Shown here in pieces: positions 10,472 to 22,080 of a DNA stretch of 64,000 nucleotides. The DNA is from Heloderma charlesbogerti (Eukaryota; Chordata; Lepidosauria; Squamata; Helodermatidae), in contig JANEZZ010001868.1 of the NCBI GenBank assembly GCA_026122225.1, positions 310,001-374,000 of the forward strand, in the 5' to 3' direction. Both the position numbers and the translations under genes were made by a program. The notes below the pieces were generated by a model. It was given only the letters and a program-made list of their open reading frames with translations, was not told the origin of the DNA and made no database searches. Numbering within the stretch: the stretch's first letter is position 1; the number at the start of each line of letters is the position of its first letter.

Positions 10472-13400
10472 GTAAAAAAAAAGGAAAGATCTCGGCAATA
10501 TTTTTAAGGTTGGGCTGAGAATAAACCAGCCTTTCTCAACAGGGCAGCTCCAGATGTGTGGGACGGCAACACCCATCATCCCCAGACAGCTGGGGATGGT
10601 GGGCACTGCAGTCCACACATCTGGAGCGCCCCAGGATGGGAAAGGCTGGAATAAACTTTACGTGAAACGGAAGGCACAGGATGCCGAGCGAGGCAGATCC
10701 CATACTACTCTTTTTCCATCCTCACCGTCGTCTTCTCGGGGTGGCGAAATACACCGCCCATGCTCAGAGGCCATGCTCTGATGCTGGGAACCGAGAGCAG
10801 GAGAGTGCCGTAACTGGAATGCCCGGTTTGTTTCTGGGTTTGTACCGGGGATGTTCACCCTCTTTCACCCGAGGGCCAAATGTCATTTCAGAGAAGTTTT
10901 CGGGGCCAGCTTCCAGTGGTCCGGGTGTGTGGGAGTGGGGGCAGGGGCTGGGCGGGCCCCCAGAGAACCCGCCCATCCCTACGGCTAAGTGGGCCGCATG
11001 TCACACATGCCTGATGTAAGGCAACAGAAATTTTAGTATCCCCAAAATGCATTGCCCAATGTCCAGTGGAGGCTGGTGGGTCCCATGTCGGAGGGGGGGG
11101 ATCCTCTCCAGGTTTCAGTCAGGAGTGGGGCAGAGGAAGTGGACAGAGAGAGCCCATCAGGTGCTTCATTCATGGCCCCAATTCTAGATGGATCCTTGAT
11201 CTAGCAAGGAACCTCTGCTGTTATATTACAGCAAGTTATCTACAACCAGAGCCAGCACCACGGGTAGGCATGGCTGGGCACCTGGAGAGGGCCCACACCC
11301 TAGCAGGGGCCCGCTGACAAGAGCCCTTTGGACTTGCTTCTCCTCTTCACCACGGCAACCTGCTTGCACTCCTGCCTCTCGCTGCGGCCCAGACAACGGT
11401 GGTGGTGGGAAGGAGGAGCGGGAGATGCCGCGGCCTGCTTGCCCCCTGGCTCTCTGCCTGTCCAGCAAGCAAGCCGGAGCCATGATGAGGAAGAGGAGGA
11501 GGGGAAGAGCAGCTGATGACCATGGCGGAGTGAACATAGACTCACTGAGGGAGGTGGCCCACAGAGGGTGCCTCGCTCAAGGGCCCTCAGAAAGCTGAAG
11601 CTGGCACTGTCTCCAACTCTCCCAGTTGACCAGGGATTTGACAGATTCATGGAGGAGGATAGGTCTATACCGATACTACCCAACAAAGCCCCACAATAGA
11701 GCCTCCGTGTACAAGGGTAATCTACCTCAGAATAGTAAACATCAGTAACGAACACAATGGAAGGCATGTTGGTTGAGGACGTAGGTGAGAAAACAGAAGG
11801 AGGTGAGCATCCAAAGTAAATCACAAAGGAGAGAAACAGGTTCTCGGAGTCCCCCAAAAAATGGATTGTAGGAACCCTACAATACAAGGTAGAATCCATT
11901 AAAACAAAGGCCAACCAGGAACCTCAGCTCCTGGTCCCTTCCAGATGTGTCACATGGCTCGCTGGAGAATGCTAGGAGTTGTAGTCTGGCACATTCGGAG
12001 GGCACCAGATTGGGGAAGTATCAGAGGCAGTACGTATAGCAGTTGCCGGGGAACATGGGCAGGCTGGCCACTGCATGAAGAGAACGCTGGACTAGATGTG
12101 TTAAGTTCTTATTTATGGAATAGAGACGAAAAAGAGTCTTCCCATATTGTTCTCATTCTGTTTCTGGATTCAGTGCCTCTCTCTTTCCATAGGCTGAGAT
12201 TATCTGATTTTTCTTGTTGCCACAGTGAAGTTCTCCTGTATGGAATATAAATATATAAATATAAATATAAATTATATTATTATATTATATTATATTATAT
12301 TTAATTATATATAAATATACATTTAACTCTTCATTTCAATAATTATATAATTATATTATTAATTACATATAAATATACATTTAACTCTTCATTTTAATAT
12401 TTAACGCAATCGTTTCCAGTTACTACAAGATGGGCCCTTGGTCTGATCCAGCACAGCTCTTCTTAGGTTCTAAGAAACTAAGAACCTGTTTCCCTTCTTT
12501 GTGAGGATGTGGTTGGCCACTGTGAGAAAGCGGGTGGTGGATTAAATGGCCGCCCTTGGTCTGGTCTTGCCAAGTGATCCTTATGCCCTCATGTCCGCTT
12601 TTATGGGATACATTCTGGAAGGCCAGAACAGACCTCCACCAGCTGGCTCTGGAGCGGGGGTGGCCCCACAGATCTCGTTGGACTCCAACACCCATAATCC
12701 CCAGGCAGCAGGGCCCATGGACAGGGATGATGGGAACGGAGTCCAAGAACATCTGTCTCCCCAAACCCATTGAGGAACGTCAAAGCTGCTGTCCTGCCTG
12801 ATGAACGGTATCTCTCTCTCTCTCTCTCTCTCTCGTTCTCTCGCTCTTCAACCCCAAGGAGAAAGGGAAGAAGGGGAGTCTTGGGCTTCAAGCAGAACTG
12901 CAGTCAGTCAACCGCACCCTGGTAGATACCAAACAGCGTTTGGAGAAGATGGAAAAGGAAGGTGAAGATCTGAAGGGTCAACTGGCCACTGCCAACCAGG
13001 CCCTCAAAAGGACCCAACAGCAGAGAGAGGCCTGCCAGACCCAGCTGGTAAAAAGAAATCTTAATAATATTTTAAAACTATTTTAAAACGTATCCAGTGG
13101 GTCACATCCAATGTTAGTTTAACTTAAGTCTCATTCATCTCAATGAGTCTACTCTAAGTAGGCCTAGCATTGGGCCCAAGCCATTGACTTTAGAATTGGT
13201 GTCCCCCAGAACACGGGTCCCCAACCCCTGGGCCATGGACCAGTACTGGTCCATGGCCTGTTAGGAACTGGTCCGCGGTGGGGAGGGGAGGCAGTCCACG
13301 GAGCTGCTGGCCATTTGCTGCTGGCCATTTGAATCCCTGTTCTTCAAGCAATAGGCTACGTAAACCTTTATGTAGGCTATTACTGCAAAGAACAGGGATG

Positions 13401-14693
13401 CAAATGGTGTAGCGGGCGCCATTTGTGTCCATGTTCTTTGCAGTAATCGGCTACGTAAAGGTTTACGTAGCCTATTACTTGAAGAACAGGGACGCAAATG
13501 GCATCGGCTATGCCGGACGCCATTTGCGTCCGCAGTCCGCATGCAGCTACCCCCTGCCACCCCCCGAAATCCCCCTGGGACGGATCCGGACCAGCCGCCG
13601 CCAGGTAGGTTCCGCCTCGGGGGGATTTCGGGGGGTGGCAGGGGGGTAGTCCACGAAACCGGTCCCTGGTGCCAAAAAGGTTGGGGACCGGTGCCCTAGA
13701 AGATGCCTGTTGACACCTTGATTGGCCCCAACCGAGCTTCCTGCCTGTCCTGACTTATATTTTATTCCTTGAGGTTTTTAAAATTATGTTTTCCCAATCC
13801 TATCGATCACGTTGACCACAAGAAAGCAGTCCAACCGTACCAAAAGAATCACGCATCACACTGAAATCAACCAAGGCAAGCTGGTGAGGCGGGCAGGCAG
13901 GCAGAGAAATTCCCAGGCAAACAGATGATGCTTTTAGTTGTTGGCAGGAACACTCCACTCCAGGAGCAGGCCTGATTGTGATGGGGAAATCATCCCATGT
14001 CAGGGGTGTTGAATCTCTTCCAGCTCCAAAGCCATATTCCACTTGGCCCTTCAATCTCCACCCTCCTTGGTGGGCAGAGCCAAAGGCAAAGGCGGGCAGG
14101 ACCTAGACATCCCCCAATGCCAGCATATTTTAGCTTCAAGCATTTCTTGCCAGTAACTGAGCTGCAGGAGAGACATTTCAGCCTTTTAGAAAGGGGGGCA
14201 CAGGAGAGGCAGAGAGAGAGAGAGAGAGAGAGAGAAGTGTGCAAGTCCCGTGAAACCACCAAAAGATTGACAGCCAGAGAAAGGGGACATGGCCATTTTG
14301 GAACCCTGGAAGGCAGGATTAGGATCCCGGCTACACTGGACTTAGCCACAGGCCTGAATTTTGCATCCCTGTTCAACATGGGGGGTGCCACACTAGAGAA
14401 GGCCCTGTTCCACACCATGACCAAATGAGCATCAGGGTGCCATGGTACAGTAAGCCAGGCCTCTCCCTGAGTACAGTCAGTGTGGTATAGTGGCTCGAGC
14501 ATTGGCCTGGGACTTAGGAGACCCAGGTTCAAGTCCCCACACACTCAGCCATGGAAGCTCATGGGGTGGCTTTGGGCCAGTCGCAGACTCTCAGCCCAAC
14601 CAACCTCACAGGGTTGTCATTGTGAGGATAACATGGAGAGGAGGTTTTGGTACGCCTCTTTGGGTTACTTGGAGGGGGAAAGGGGGGCATGCA

Positions 14694-14729
<36 letters not shown>

Positions 14730-17066
14730 GGCAGCCCATACTGGAGACAGTGATCCCTCAGATGTCTTGAGATACATTTTTTGTTTGTTCTTGTTTTCCT
14801 CTCTCCCTCTAGCGTACCTTGGATGGAAACACCACCTCCCTGGAGGCGGACACCCAAGCATGGCAGGCGGAAAAGCGGAAGCTCCAAGGTGAGTGACAAC
14901 TGACTGGGTTAGGGGGATGCTGTAGAGAACAGAACAAGAAGACAAAACCGGAGGAAACACAAGAAGAGCCCGAACCGGTCTGTCGAGACCAGCTCCCTGC
15001 TTTCCTATAGAGGCCAGCTGCATGCCTCGATGGAAGCCCCACACGTGGGGCAGCAGTGCAAAAGTCACACGGTGGGTTGCTGTCACAGAGCAACTCATGC
15101 GCTGCTTCTGGACATGGGAACGCCGCTCTCTGCTGTCCTCGCTAGGATTGGTCAGAAGTCCAATTACGCAGCCTTTGAACCAGGGTTGTGGAACCTCTTT
15201 CAGGCCAAGGGGCCAGATTCCGTTCCGGAGCCGCTCTTGGGGGCCACTTTCCGTGGTAGGCAGGGTCGAACGCAAAAGGGGTGGGCCCAAAAAGCAGCAT
15301 ATTTCCACTTAACGCTTTTACAGCCAGTAACACATCCTGAGGAGAGGAGTTTCAAGCATTCAGAGCGGGGGGAAACCAGCACAAAAAGCTGAGAAACCAC
15401 CAAACGTGGCCTGGGGGACGCTGGAGGGCCAGGTTTTGCACACCTGCTGTAAATGCTATACACAGCCTGGCTCTGCATAATTCATGGGTGTAGCAGAGAG
15501 CTGCTGATCTCCCAGTGAATCCTTGCCAAGCATTTCCTACGCCCCCTTTTTAAATGGCCAAAGGAACTAGAGACTTGAAACCAAAACCAAAACCAAGCTG
15601 ACCTACCCCGGGCAGAATCCTTTCTGTTGTTTTGCACGCACGTCTGCAGAGTCAAGAGCATGCCAATGTCCCAGGTTAGGATGAAAAAAAGGGACAAAGT
15701 CCTGTCAATATGGGGAAAGAGACTAGCATGTATTGCTGGCACACAACATCCCAATGTGAGTTTATGGTTTGTGGCATGGCGGCGGTGGCAGGAACAGTGG
15801 CTTGCCCTGAATTGCAAGGGCAGTGTGTGTGTGTGTGGTAACATCGGGGGAACACAGGGATGCATGCATGTCCAAAAGCTGGGGGGGTAAAGAGAGAGGG
15901 TGCATAGAAGAGGGGGTTGTCCAGTGAAATGATTCCTGGGAAATCTGACTGGATCTCCTTTTCTTTCTTTTGGAAGAGCAAGTTCAACAGCTTCAGCAAG
16001 AGCCTTCCAACCGAAAAAACGAGAAGAACAATACCCAGAGCCAGCTGCAGCATGAACGGTAAGAGCGGCAGGATAAAAGCGGATGTGTGCATGCTTGTTC
16101 ACATAATGCAACCTTCCCCAACCACCACAAAGATCTCCTTCTGTCTTTCTTCTATCTTCTTCTTCTTCTTCTAACTTCATCTTTAGCCTGGTGGCTCTGC
16201 GCCACCTCCAGTACCAGAGGCAGTGGGCCTATGTACACCAGTTGCTGGGGAACATGGGCGGGAGGGTGCTGCTGTGCTCATGTCCTGCTTGTGGGTTTCC
16301 TGTGGATACCTGGTTGGCCACTGTATGAACAGAATGCAGGACAAGATGGACCCTTGGTCTGGTCCAGCAGGGCTTTTCTTGTGTTCTTATGTTCTTCTTC
16401 TACCTTTCTCCTACCTTTCTTTTATCTATCTTTCCATCTCTTCTATCTTTCTTCTTCTATCTATCTTTTCTCCTCTTATATCTTGCCGCTGCCTCCTCCT
16501 CCTCCTCCTCTTCTTCTTCTTCTATCTTTCCTTCTCTTCTGTTTTTCCTCCTCCCCTTATAATTCCTCCTCCTCCTCCTTCTTCTTCTTCTTTCTTCTTC
16601 TTCTTCCTTTCCTCTTGTTTTTCCGCCTCCTTTTCCATCTTTCCTTCTCTTCTACCTTCCCTCCTCTTCCTCCTCCTCTTCCCTTTCTCCTTCTTGCATC
16701 TACTATCAACATCCTCTGTCTTATTCTATAGATTGTGTGAACTTAAATCCATCTAAGTTAGTGTCTACCATCATATCTCGCAGTAGCGAATTCCATATAT
16801 TCAAGATAAACAGCTCTGTTTGTTGCCGGGGAAAGAGGCTTCATGAAAGTAATCTGATCACCCATGTTGTGATATATACTCCTGCTCCAGATTAACCAGC
16901 TATTTGTCTCCCCAGAGAGCAATATGAAATAAAAGTCATGGAGCTGCAGGAATGCAACGATTCCCTTAACAAGCAGGGGCAAGAGCCATGTCCCAATGGC
17001 GGCATCCTCCATGGTTTCGGCACAGTCCTTCTCCCGCTCATTCTGGCTGGACCCGTCCTCCTATAA
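10094..17066 (+). CDS. BST2: Gene A: tetherin/BST2-like type II membrane protein with GPI signal (5 exons)
   Basis: Seen: five exons (10094-10471, 12859-13047, 14813-14888, 15977-16058, 16916-17066) join in frame to 292 codons (291 aa plus TAA) with GT/AG borders and phases 0,0,1,2. Residues 1-33 are a basic cytoplasmic tail with a YRRL motif at 7-10, 34-53 a membrane segment, then a Glu/Lys/Gln-rich probable coiled coil to about 260. NxS/T sites are at N83, N144, N195 and N232; luminal Cys at 58, 122, 185, 255 and 267. The end (about 276-291, FGTVLLPLILAGPVLL) is a GPI-anchor type tail preceded by small residues (PNGG). Known: tetherin has exactly this TM-coiled coil-GPI plan, and human BST2 has a comparable tail (SYDYCRVPM). 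Inference: an interferon-type antiviral tether. It is longer than human BST2 (180 aa), mainly through a long exon 1 and an additional repeated exon. PLVAP lies about 41 kb downstream. Confidence 0.82.
10545..10642. mobile_element. Palindromic MITE in gene A intron 1
   Basis: ctccagatgtgtgggacggc ... gcagtccacacatctggagc; arms pair around ccccagacagctgggga. Confidence 0.6.
11247..11612 (+). mobile_element. MITE of the AGTGCCGGCTC family (gene A intron 1)
   Basis: Ends cagagccagcacca and gaagctggcactg pair as short inverted repeats; interior closely matches 31825-32180. Confidence 0.55.
11885..12475 (+). repeat. Duplicated block (copy 2) in gene A intron 1
   Basis: Same order of parts as 2498-3040, with about 60 bp missing from the CR1 tail and an added AT-rich simple repeat at 12245-12400. 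Confidence 0.65.
12245..12400. repeat. AT-rich simple repeat
   Basis: Runs of tataaatataaat and attatattatatt; absent from copy 1 of the duplicated block. Confidence 0.8.
12650..12745. mobile_element. Degenerate palindromic MITE
   Basis: ggactccaacacccataatc ... gatgggaacggagtcca; family of 10545. Confidence 0.45.
12811..12841. repeat. (TC)n just before gene A exon 2
   Basis: About 30 bp of TC, then ttctctcgctcttcaacccc; it serves as the pyrimidine tract of the acceptor at 12858. Confidence 0.9.
12859..13047 (+). CDS. BST2: Gene A exon 2 (extra symmetrical coiled-coil exon)
   Basis: 63 codons, phase 0-0. The acceptor CCCCAAG follows a (TC)n tract, and the donor is CTG|GTAAAA as in exon 1. 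It holds sequon NRT and ends ACQTQL. It resembles the second half of exon 1 and has no counterpart in the gene B and C models, so it probably arose by internal duplication. Confidence 0.8.
13095..13180. mobile_element. Short palindromic MITE fragment (CAATGTTAG / CTACTCTAAGTAGG type)
   Basis: Half hairpin; complete relatives at 48980, 52915 and 55345. Confidence 0.45.
13212..13693. mobile_element. hAT-type MITE (CACGGGTCCCCAACC ends) in gene A intron 2
   Basis: 482 bp with inverted ends CACGGGTCCCCAACC and GGTTGGGGACCGGTG, flanked by 8-bp near-repeats ccccagaa / ccctagaa. Contains two TACGTAAA...TTTACGTA palindromes. No transposase frame. Confidence 0.75.
14005..14365. mobile_element. hAT-like MITE copy
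   Basis: ttgaatctcttccagctcca to ggcctgaattttgcatccct; matches the layout of 15183-15450 and 50280-50605. Holds (GA)n at 14208-14235. Confidence 0.5.
14479..14729 (+). mobile_element. Sauria-type SINE with (TAAG)n
   Basis: gtggtatagtggctcgagca (A box), gttcaagtcccc (B box), agactctcagcccaaccaac and ttgtgaggataacatgg are SINE landmarks; tandem TAAG at 14694-14729. Confidence 0.8.
14813..14888 (+). CDS. BST2: Gene A exon 3
   Basis: 25 codons plus 1 nt, phase 0 to 1. Acceptor CTCCCTCTAG, donor CAAG|GTGAGT. It encodes RTLDGNTTSLEAD onward with sequon NTT and corresponds in position and phase to exon 2 of genes B and C. Confidence 0.8.
15183..15450. mobile_element. hAT-like MITE in gene A intron 3
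   Basis: gttgtggaacctctttcagg ... ggccaggttttgcacacctg; typical GGGGAACCTTTT-like end. Confidence 0.55.
15977..16058 (+). CDS. BST2: Gene A exon 4
   Basis: Phase 1 to 2, 82 nt. Acceptor TTTTGGAAG, donor CG|GTAAGA. Glutamine-rich (EQVQQLQQEP) with sequon NNT. The alternative acceptor 2 nt downstream shifts into a frame with a stop, so 15977 is preferred. Confidence 0.72.
16153..16690 (+). repeat. Polypyrimidine tract (TTC/TCC) split by a CR1 tail
   Basis: 16153-16175 and 16395-16690 are almost pure pyrimidine; 16200-16394 is a CR1 3' end (caccagttgctggggaacat, ggacccttggtctggtccag). Located in gene A intron 4. Confidence 0.85.
16916..17066 (+). CDS. BST2: Gene A exon 5 (stalk end and GPI signal, stop TAA)
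   Basis: Acceptor TGTCTCCCCAG, entered in phase 2. Encodes EQYEIKVMELQECND, then PCPNGG and the hydrophobic tail ending GPVLL-stop. A terminal hydrophobic stretch with no cytoplasmic residues after it is the GPI-transfer signature. Confidence 0.82.
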
Positions 17067-17363
17067 CCCCTTGAACTTCATCGCCATCTACTGGATGACA
17101 AGGAAAACTTTCTTTTGCCATTTTTCTGAGAAGACAGCTGGTCTCATATGCATAACCCCACCTCCTCACCAGCTCAGTGGTCTTGGAGACTTGGGAGGGT
17201 GTTCCCCAGCTGTTTCGGGAACCCCACGGCGATGCTGTTGCGGGTGAATCCGGTGTGGCTGCAGATGGGACCCCCACTATAAAACATGGAAGCCGCACTC
17301 AGGCGAAAAGATGTTGCACTGCTTCTAGAAGGTCGCTGTCCTTTCTTTCACATACTACTATAC

Positions 17364-17369
17364 AATAAA
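17364..17369 (+). terminator. Gene A polyadenylation signal AATAAA
   Basis: Canonical AATAAA about 300 bp after the gene A stop, giving a plausible short 3' UTR. Confidence 0.6.
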
Positions 17370-17389
17370 TCCCTTGTTTGCTTGATAAT

Positions 17390-18040
17390 TCAGTGCCCTG
17401 GTGAATGTCAAATGGAGACCAAACGCTTTGCTTTTTCAGTTATCAGGTGGATATTTTCGGGAATTATCCAACGAGAAAGACTCCTTTAAAACAAGGGATA
17501 TCTCGTGACCATATTCAAGGACTCGTCCTTGTCTGGAAACATTCCAATGATGCAGGAAATGAGGCAGATGCCACTGGCAATAGCCATTAGGTGGCACCAC
17601 TGGCTTGACTCTGCCTTGAAGAGATTTTGCTCCTGGTAATGCAGAGGGACAGGCTCAGAACCGATTGTGCATGATCAGTGTTGGCTTGGGGACCTGGGTG
17701 CTTGATCTCAGTGGTCCCCCCTCCCTAAGTATGATGGTCTCCTGGTCAAAGCTGCACCGTGGGTTGTCTTCTGCCTTTGGTCTTGATCCACACAACAGGG
17801 GAGGGTCAGACAAGCGGAGGTTTCTGTTCCTCATCTTTGCTTTGGTCACTGTTTAGAGGGGACAGCAGTGACGAATCGGCAGTGGGCCCCTTGCCCACTC
17901 CAAGTGCCAAACCTGAGTGCAAGAAGCAAATACATTTAACAGTATTTGCCATGTACAAGTTGCAGGCGTTGGCTATTCCTGGGCTAGCTTAAGGCCCGGA
18001 ATTGGGGATTTGGAAAGCGAGCATCGTGGGTGCTCTCGCA
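17390..18040. other. Intergenic between genes A and B, nothing recognised
   Basis: No exon-like frame with splice sites and no repeat I can name. Confidence 0.35.
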
Positions 18041-18440
18041 AAATGGCAGCCACAGGGAGGTTTGCCCGTTCCTAAAACAAAATGGCGACCCCAGAACTCA
18101 GCAAGGCCCCCAGGGTGAGTGCAGGCCATTCGCCATGTGGGCAGGGGGCAAGCGGGGGCACAGGTTTGGAGAGAAGGCTCATGGTGTGTGTGTGGTGGGG
18201 GGTTGCCAGATTCCCAGATGGAATCGGGCACCCATGCCATCCCTACTTAATCTGCCCTTCCTGGGATTCCTCAGATGGCCACGCCCACTTAGGCTGGCCA
18301 TGCCCACTTTCCCCCAACCACTGACTGGTTGTTTCTGTGCTTCTTTGCAGGACCCTGCCCCCTTCTAAAAGGTTGAAATACTTCTCCTAAGGCTTAGTTA
18401 CTAAAAGAGCTTTAAGCTAAAAAAAAAAAAAAAAAAAGGC
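18040..18440. mobile_element. Fragments of TAGGG-type and other hAT-like MITEs
   Basis: 18080-18246 is a reversed end of the TAGGGATGGCRYGGGTGCC family (ending gccatcccta); 18250-18435 resembles the family at 6735. Confidence 0.45.
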
Positions 18441-18979
18441 TGGTATATGCGGTATTTTTCACCCCGCCCACCACTGCAATGCGGCCCCCAAGAATGCATC
18501 CCCTGAAAGCTCCTCAAAGATGGAATTCAGAGGTTCTGCACCTTTGATCTGGTGCAGCATTGTCCCATTTCAAAGACAAAGGTTCCATTTGCTTGTCGTG
18601 GCTGATACCCTGTCCATTCTGCTCCAGGGATTTGTCCAATTCCCACTTCAATGCTTCTGAACCAGTAACTCATCCTACAAATGCATAAATTATAATACAT
18701 AAATTCAAACGCATATAGATAAATGCTATTCTGGAATTTATCATTCCCAAATGTAATAACCAACCCTCAATTTTTTCAATAAACCTGTTCTCAAACATTT
18801 GATTCTCTCTTGCTTTTATACAGTAAGACATTTTTATAACAGCAGTGTCCCATATCTGGGGGCGCGCAGGGGGGGGGAATTGGACAGTACTCTTTTTCCA
18901 GTATGATGCAAGGAAATTTTTAGCTGCAGATAACAAATTAACAACTATTTCTACACCAGATTTCTACACACCTTTCCAG

Positions 18980-20040
18980 ATCAGAAGTGATCTGGAATTG
19001 TGCGTGAGCAGTGAAGTAGCCAAATTTGCAGATGACACCAAATTATTTAGGGTGATTAAAATAAAAAGGAATTGTGAAGAGCTCCAAAAGTATCTCTCCA
19101 AATGGGGAGAATGGGCATCCAAATAGCAAGGACGGTTCAGTGTAAACAAGTATAAAGTGATGCACGTTGGTGCAAAAAATCCCAACTTCAAGTCTAGCCT
19201 GATGGGCTCTGAGTGGTGACAGACCAGGAAAGAGATCTGGGAGTTGTGGACAGCGCAGTGAAGATGTCAGCCCAGTGTGCGGCCACTGTGAAAAAGGCAA
19301 AGTCCATGTTAGGCCTAATTAGAAAAGGAATTGAGAATAAAACCATTATCATATTTCCCTTATACTTATCTATGGTGCGACTACACTTGGAATACAGTTT
19401 TGGTCACCGCACCTAAAAAAAGATATTGTAGAGCTGGAAAAGGTGCAGAAAAGGGCAACTTGAAGGATCCAGGGGCTGGAGCATCTCCCCTATGAGGGAA
19501 GGTTACAACAGCTGGGATTGTTTAGCTTGGAAAAGGGCGGGTCAGGGGAGACATGAGAGAGGTCTGCAGAATTATGCCTGGTGTGGAAAATGTGGAGAGG
19601 GAGACATTTTTCATTTTTCTCTCTCTCTCAAAATACTGGAACCCGGGATCATCCTATGAAGCTGATTGGTGGGAGATTCAAGACAAATCAAAGGAAGGAC
19701 TTCTTCACACAGTGCAGAGCTAAACTATGGAACTCACTACCACAGGATGTAGTGATGGCCACCAGTTTGGATGGATTTAAAAGCGGGCTGGACAAATTCC
19801 TGAAGGAAAAGGCTGATGGCTAGTAGTTCTGATGGCTCTGTGCTATCTCCAGGACCAGAGGCAGTGAGCCTGTGTACACCAGTTGCTGGGGAACATGGGC
19901 GGGAGGGTGCTGTTGCGCTCATGCCCTGCTTGTGGGTTCCCGGTGGCCACCTTGTGGACAGAATGCTGGACTAGATGGACCCTTGGTCTGAACCAGCAGG
20001 GCTCTCCTGAATTTCTTACATTCTTATCATTCAGAAGCAC
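18980..20040 (+). mobile_element. Old CR1 LINE (RT C-terminal part and 3' end)
   Basis: KFADDTKLFRVI carries the FADD box; later QCRAKLWNSLPQDVV and FKSGLDKFLKEKADG. Ends in the second CR1 tail type (ctggactagatggacccttg). Many stops and shifts. Confidence 0.8.
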
Positions 20041-20189
20041 CCTTAATGGATCCACTAGTATTTAATAATCCATTATAAGCTCAATTTGATGCAGCATCAA
20101 AGTCCAGGATGCTTTTATTTTTATTGCAGCACCAAAGAATTTTAAATAAATAAATAATGTTGAGAGAAAACATGGCCCTTACATGTTAC

Positions 20190-20396
20190 TTCTCTTGCTG
20201 CATGCAGGATGTCCCAGGTTTGAGTCTTGCTTTCTACAGCTGAAAAAAGGAGATGGGATTCATGGACTTAGAATCTTACCCAGTTCCATATGTTGAGCGG
20301 TTGGGCTGGTATCCACCTCTCTGGGAGCCTAACCTACCTCACAAGGTTGTTGTGAGGATAAAGTGGAGAGGAGGAGGTATGACACCTTGGGCTTCC
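20190..20396 (+). mobile_element. SINE fragment with (GAAA)n
   Basis: cctacctcacaaggttgttg and gaggataaagtggagaggag are the Sauria SINE 3' half; (GAAA)n follows at 20399-20460. Confidence 0.6.
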
Positions 20397-20954
20397 ATAA
20401 AAGAAAGAAAGAAAGAAAGAAAGAAAGAAGAAAGAAAGAAAGAAAGAAGAAAGAAAGAGAACTGTCAATACAGTTGAGCTGACCCCAGGCATGAAACAGG
20501 CAATGCTTCAAAAGGCCCTGTCCAGGGGCTGGGGAGTTTCGATGCCTCCAACCAGTATCGGGCGTGTTTTCATGGCGCAATGTTTGCAGAATGCCAGTCC
20601 CACGGACCCGCCTTTGCCCTCCCCCAAAACACAGTGATTGGAGAGCACACATGCCCTAGGATTCGGAAATGGACCTGTCCATCACTCAGCCCCTTCCCTC
20701 CTTCATCTCTCCCCTCTTATCTGCATTTGAAGAAACGAAAGCAGAGGATGCTAATTCTGGAGAGGCGCTGCCTGGCTTTCTGGAGCCGGATTGCAAACGA
20801 AGCCACGTGGACGGTTCAGCATCCACTCTGATCACTTTTTGCAGGGGAAGCTCACTTCACCTCGGGAAGCACTAGGCGTGGTCCAAAAGGGCCCAATTTG
20901 GCACAGGCTTCAGTTCATCCGAATCTCATGCACAGCCCAACTGGAGGTCCGCGA

Positions 20955-21325
20955 AGGGACGGTTGGAAGAGGTGGGTGCGTTTAGCCTGGAGAAGAGAAG
21001 GTTAAGGGGAGATCTTCATATATCTGATGGGGAGGACGGGGCGGGGGTGGGGTGTTCTCTGTTGCTCCTGAGAGCAGGACTAGAACCGACGGGGGCAAAT
21101 TTCAAGGACGCAGATTTCGGTCAAACATTAGGAGAAACCTCCTAATGACTAGAGCCGTTCAGCAGAGGAAAGGATCACTTGAGGGGTGGGTGCTGTCATT
21201 TGCTGGAGGCTGCGGAGTCGTCTGTTAGGGATGCTGTAATGGCATGCTTCCTTGCAGATCATGCATGGAGCAAGGGGTGGGACTAGATGACCTCTGAGGT
21301 ACCCTGAAACGCTATGATTCTAGAA
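20955..21325 (+). mobile_element. CR1 LINE 3' fragment, old
   Basis: tttagcctggagaagagaag ... ggtgggactagatgacctct ... cgctatgattctag. Confidence 0.75.
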
Positions 21326-21384
21326 CTATTTATACTACAGCTTTGGCAATGCTGGATGGGGGTGGTGGGACTTGTGGTCCAACA

Positions 21385-21550
21385 CATCTAAGAACATAAA
21401 AAAGCCCTGCTGGATCAGACCAAAGGTTCATCTCATCTGGCATTCTATTCACACAGAATGTCCCAACCACAGGAAACCCACAAGCAGAACATGAGTGCAC
21501 CAGCACCCTCCCACCCATGTTCTCCAGCAACCCATGTTCTCTTTGTTCCA
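21385..21550 (-). mobile_element. CR1 3' tip, reverse
   Basis: aagccctgctggatcagacc ... accctcccacccatgttctc, reverse of the tail at 19840-20035. Confidence 0.75.
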
Positions 21551-21835
21551 TCATCTGCTCTTTGATGGAATCAGATTTTTTGTAGGAGAATTTTGTTCAT
21601 TTGCAAAGGTGCCTTTGTGCTAGTGTGCACTTGCACAAATGCACCCTTGCACAAGGGCACATTTGTGCAAATCCCTCTCAAAAGTTTTAAAAAGTGATCT
21701 GCAAGTCCACAGAATTGACAAGACTTAGAAAAAGCACCTTTCCACCCATGTTCCCCAGCATGGTTGACTTGAAGGTCGTTCTTTCAATAAATCTTAAACT
21801 TCAAATGGTAAAGTCTTCTATAAGGTCCATGGGTT

Positions 21836-22080
21836 TGTTTATTTTATTTATTTCTTGCATTTCTATCCCGCCTTTTTTCCTCTGGCAAGGAACCCAAGGC
21901 GGCTGATATTATCCTCCTCCTCTCCATTTTATCTTCGCAACAACCACTCTGCAAGGTGCATTGGGCTGAGAGCCTGTGACTGGCCCAAAGTCACCCAGTG
22001 AGCTTCCATGGCCAAGTGGAGACTCGAACCAGGGTCTCGTGGCTCGTAGTCCAACGCTCCCGCCACTACACCTGATCCAC
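21836..22080 (-). mobile_element. Sauria-type SINE, reverse
   Basis: Minus strand: tgtagtggcgggagcgttgg, gttcgagtctcc, cagcccaatgcacc, ggataaaatggagagg, then the tail of an aaataaaa type. Confidence 0.8.

Noticed and set aside
14559..15308. 249-codon minus-strand frame
   Set aside because: Overlaps a SINE, gene A exon 3 (antisense) and a MITE; no recognisable product.
15979..16058. Alternative acceptor for gene A exon 4
   Set aside because: It shifts the frame and meets a stop within the exon, losing the coiled-coil character.
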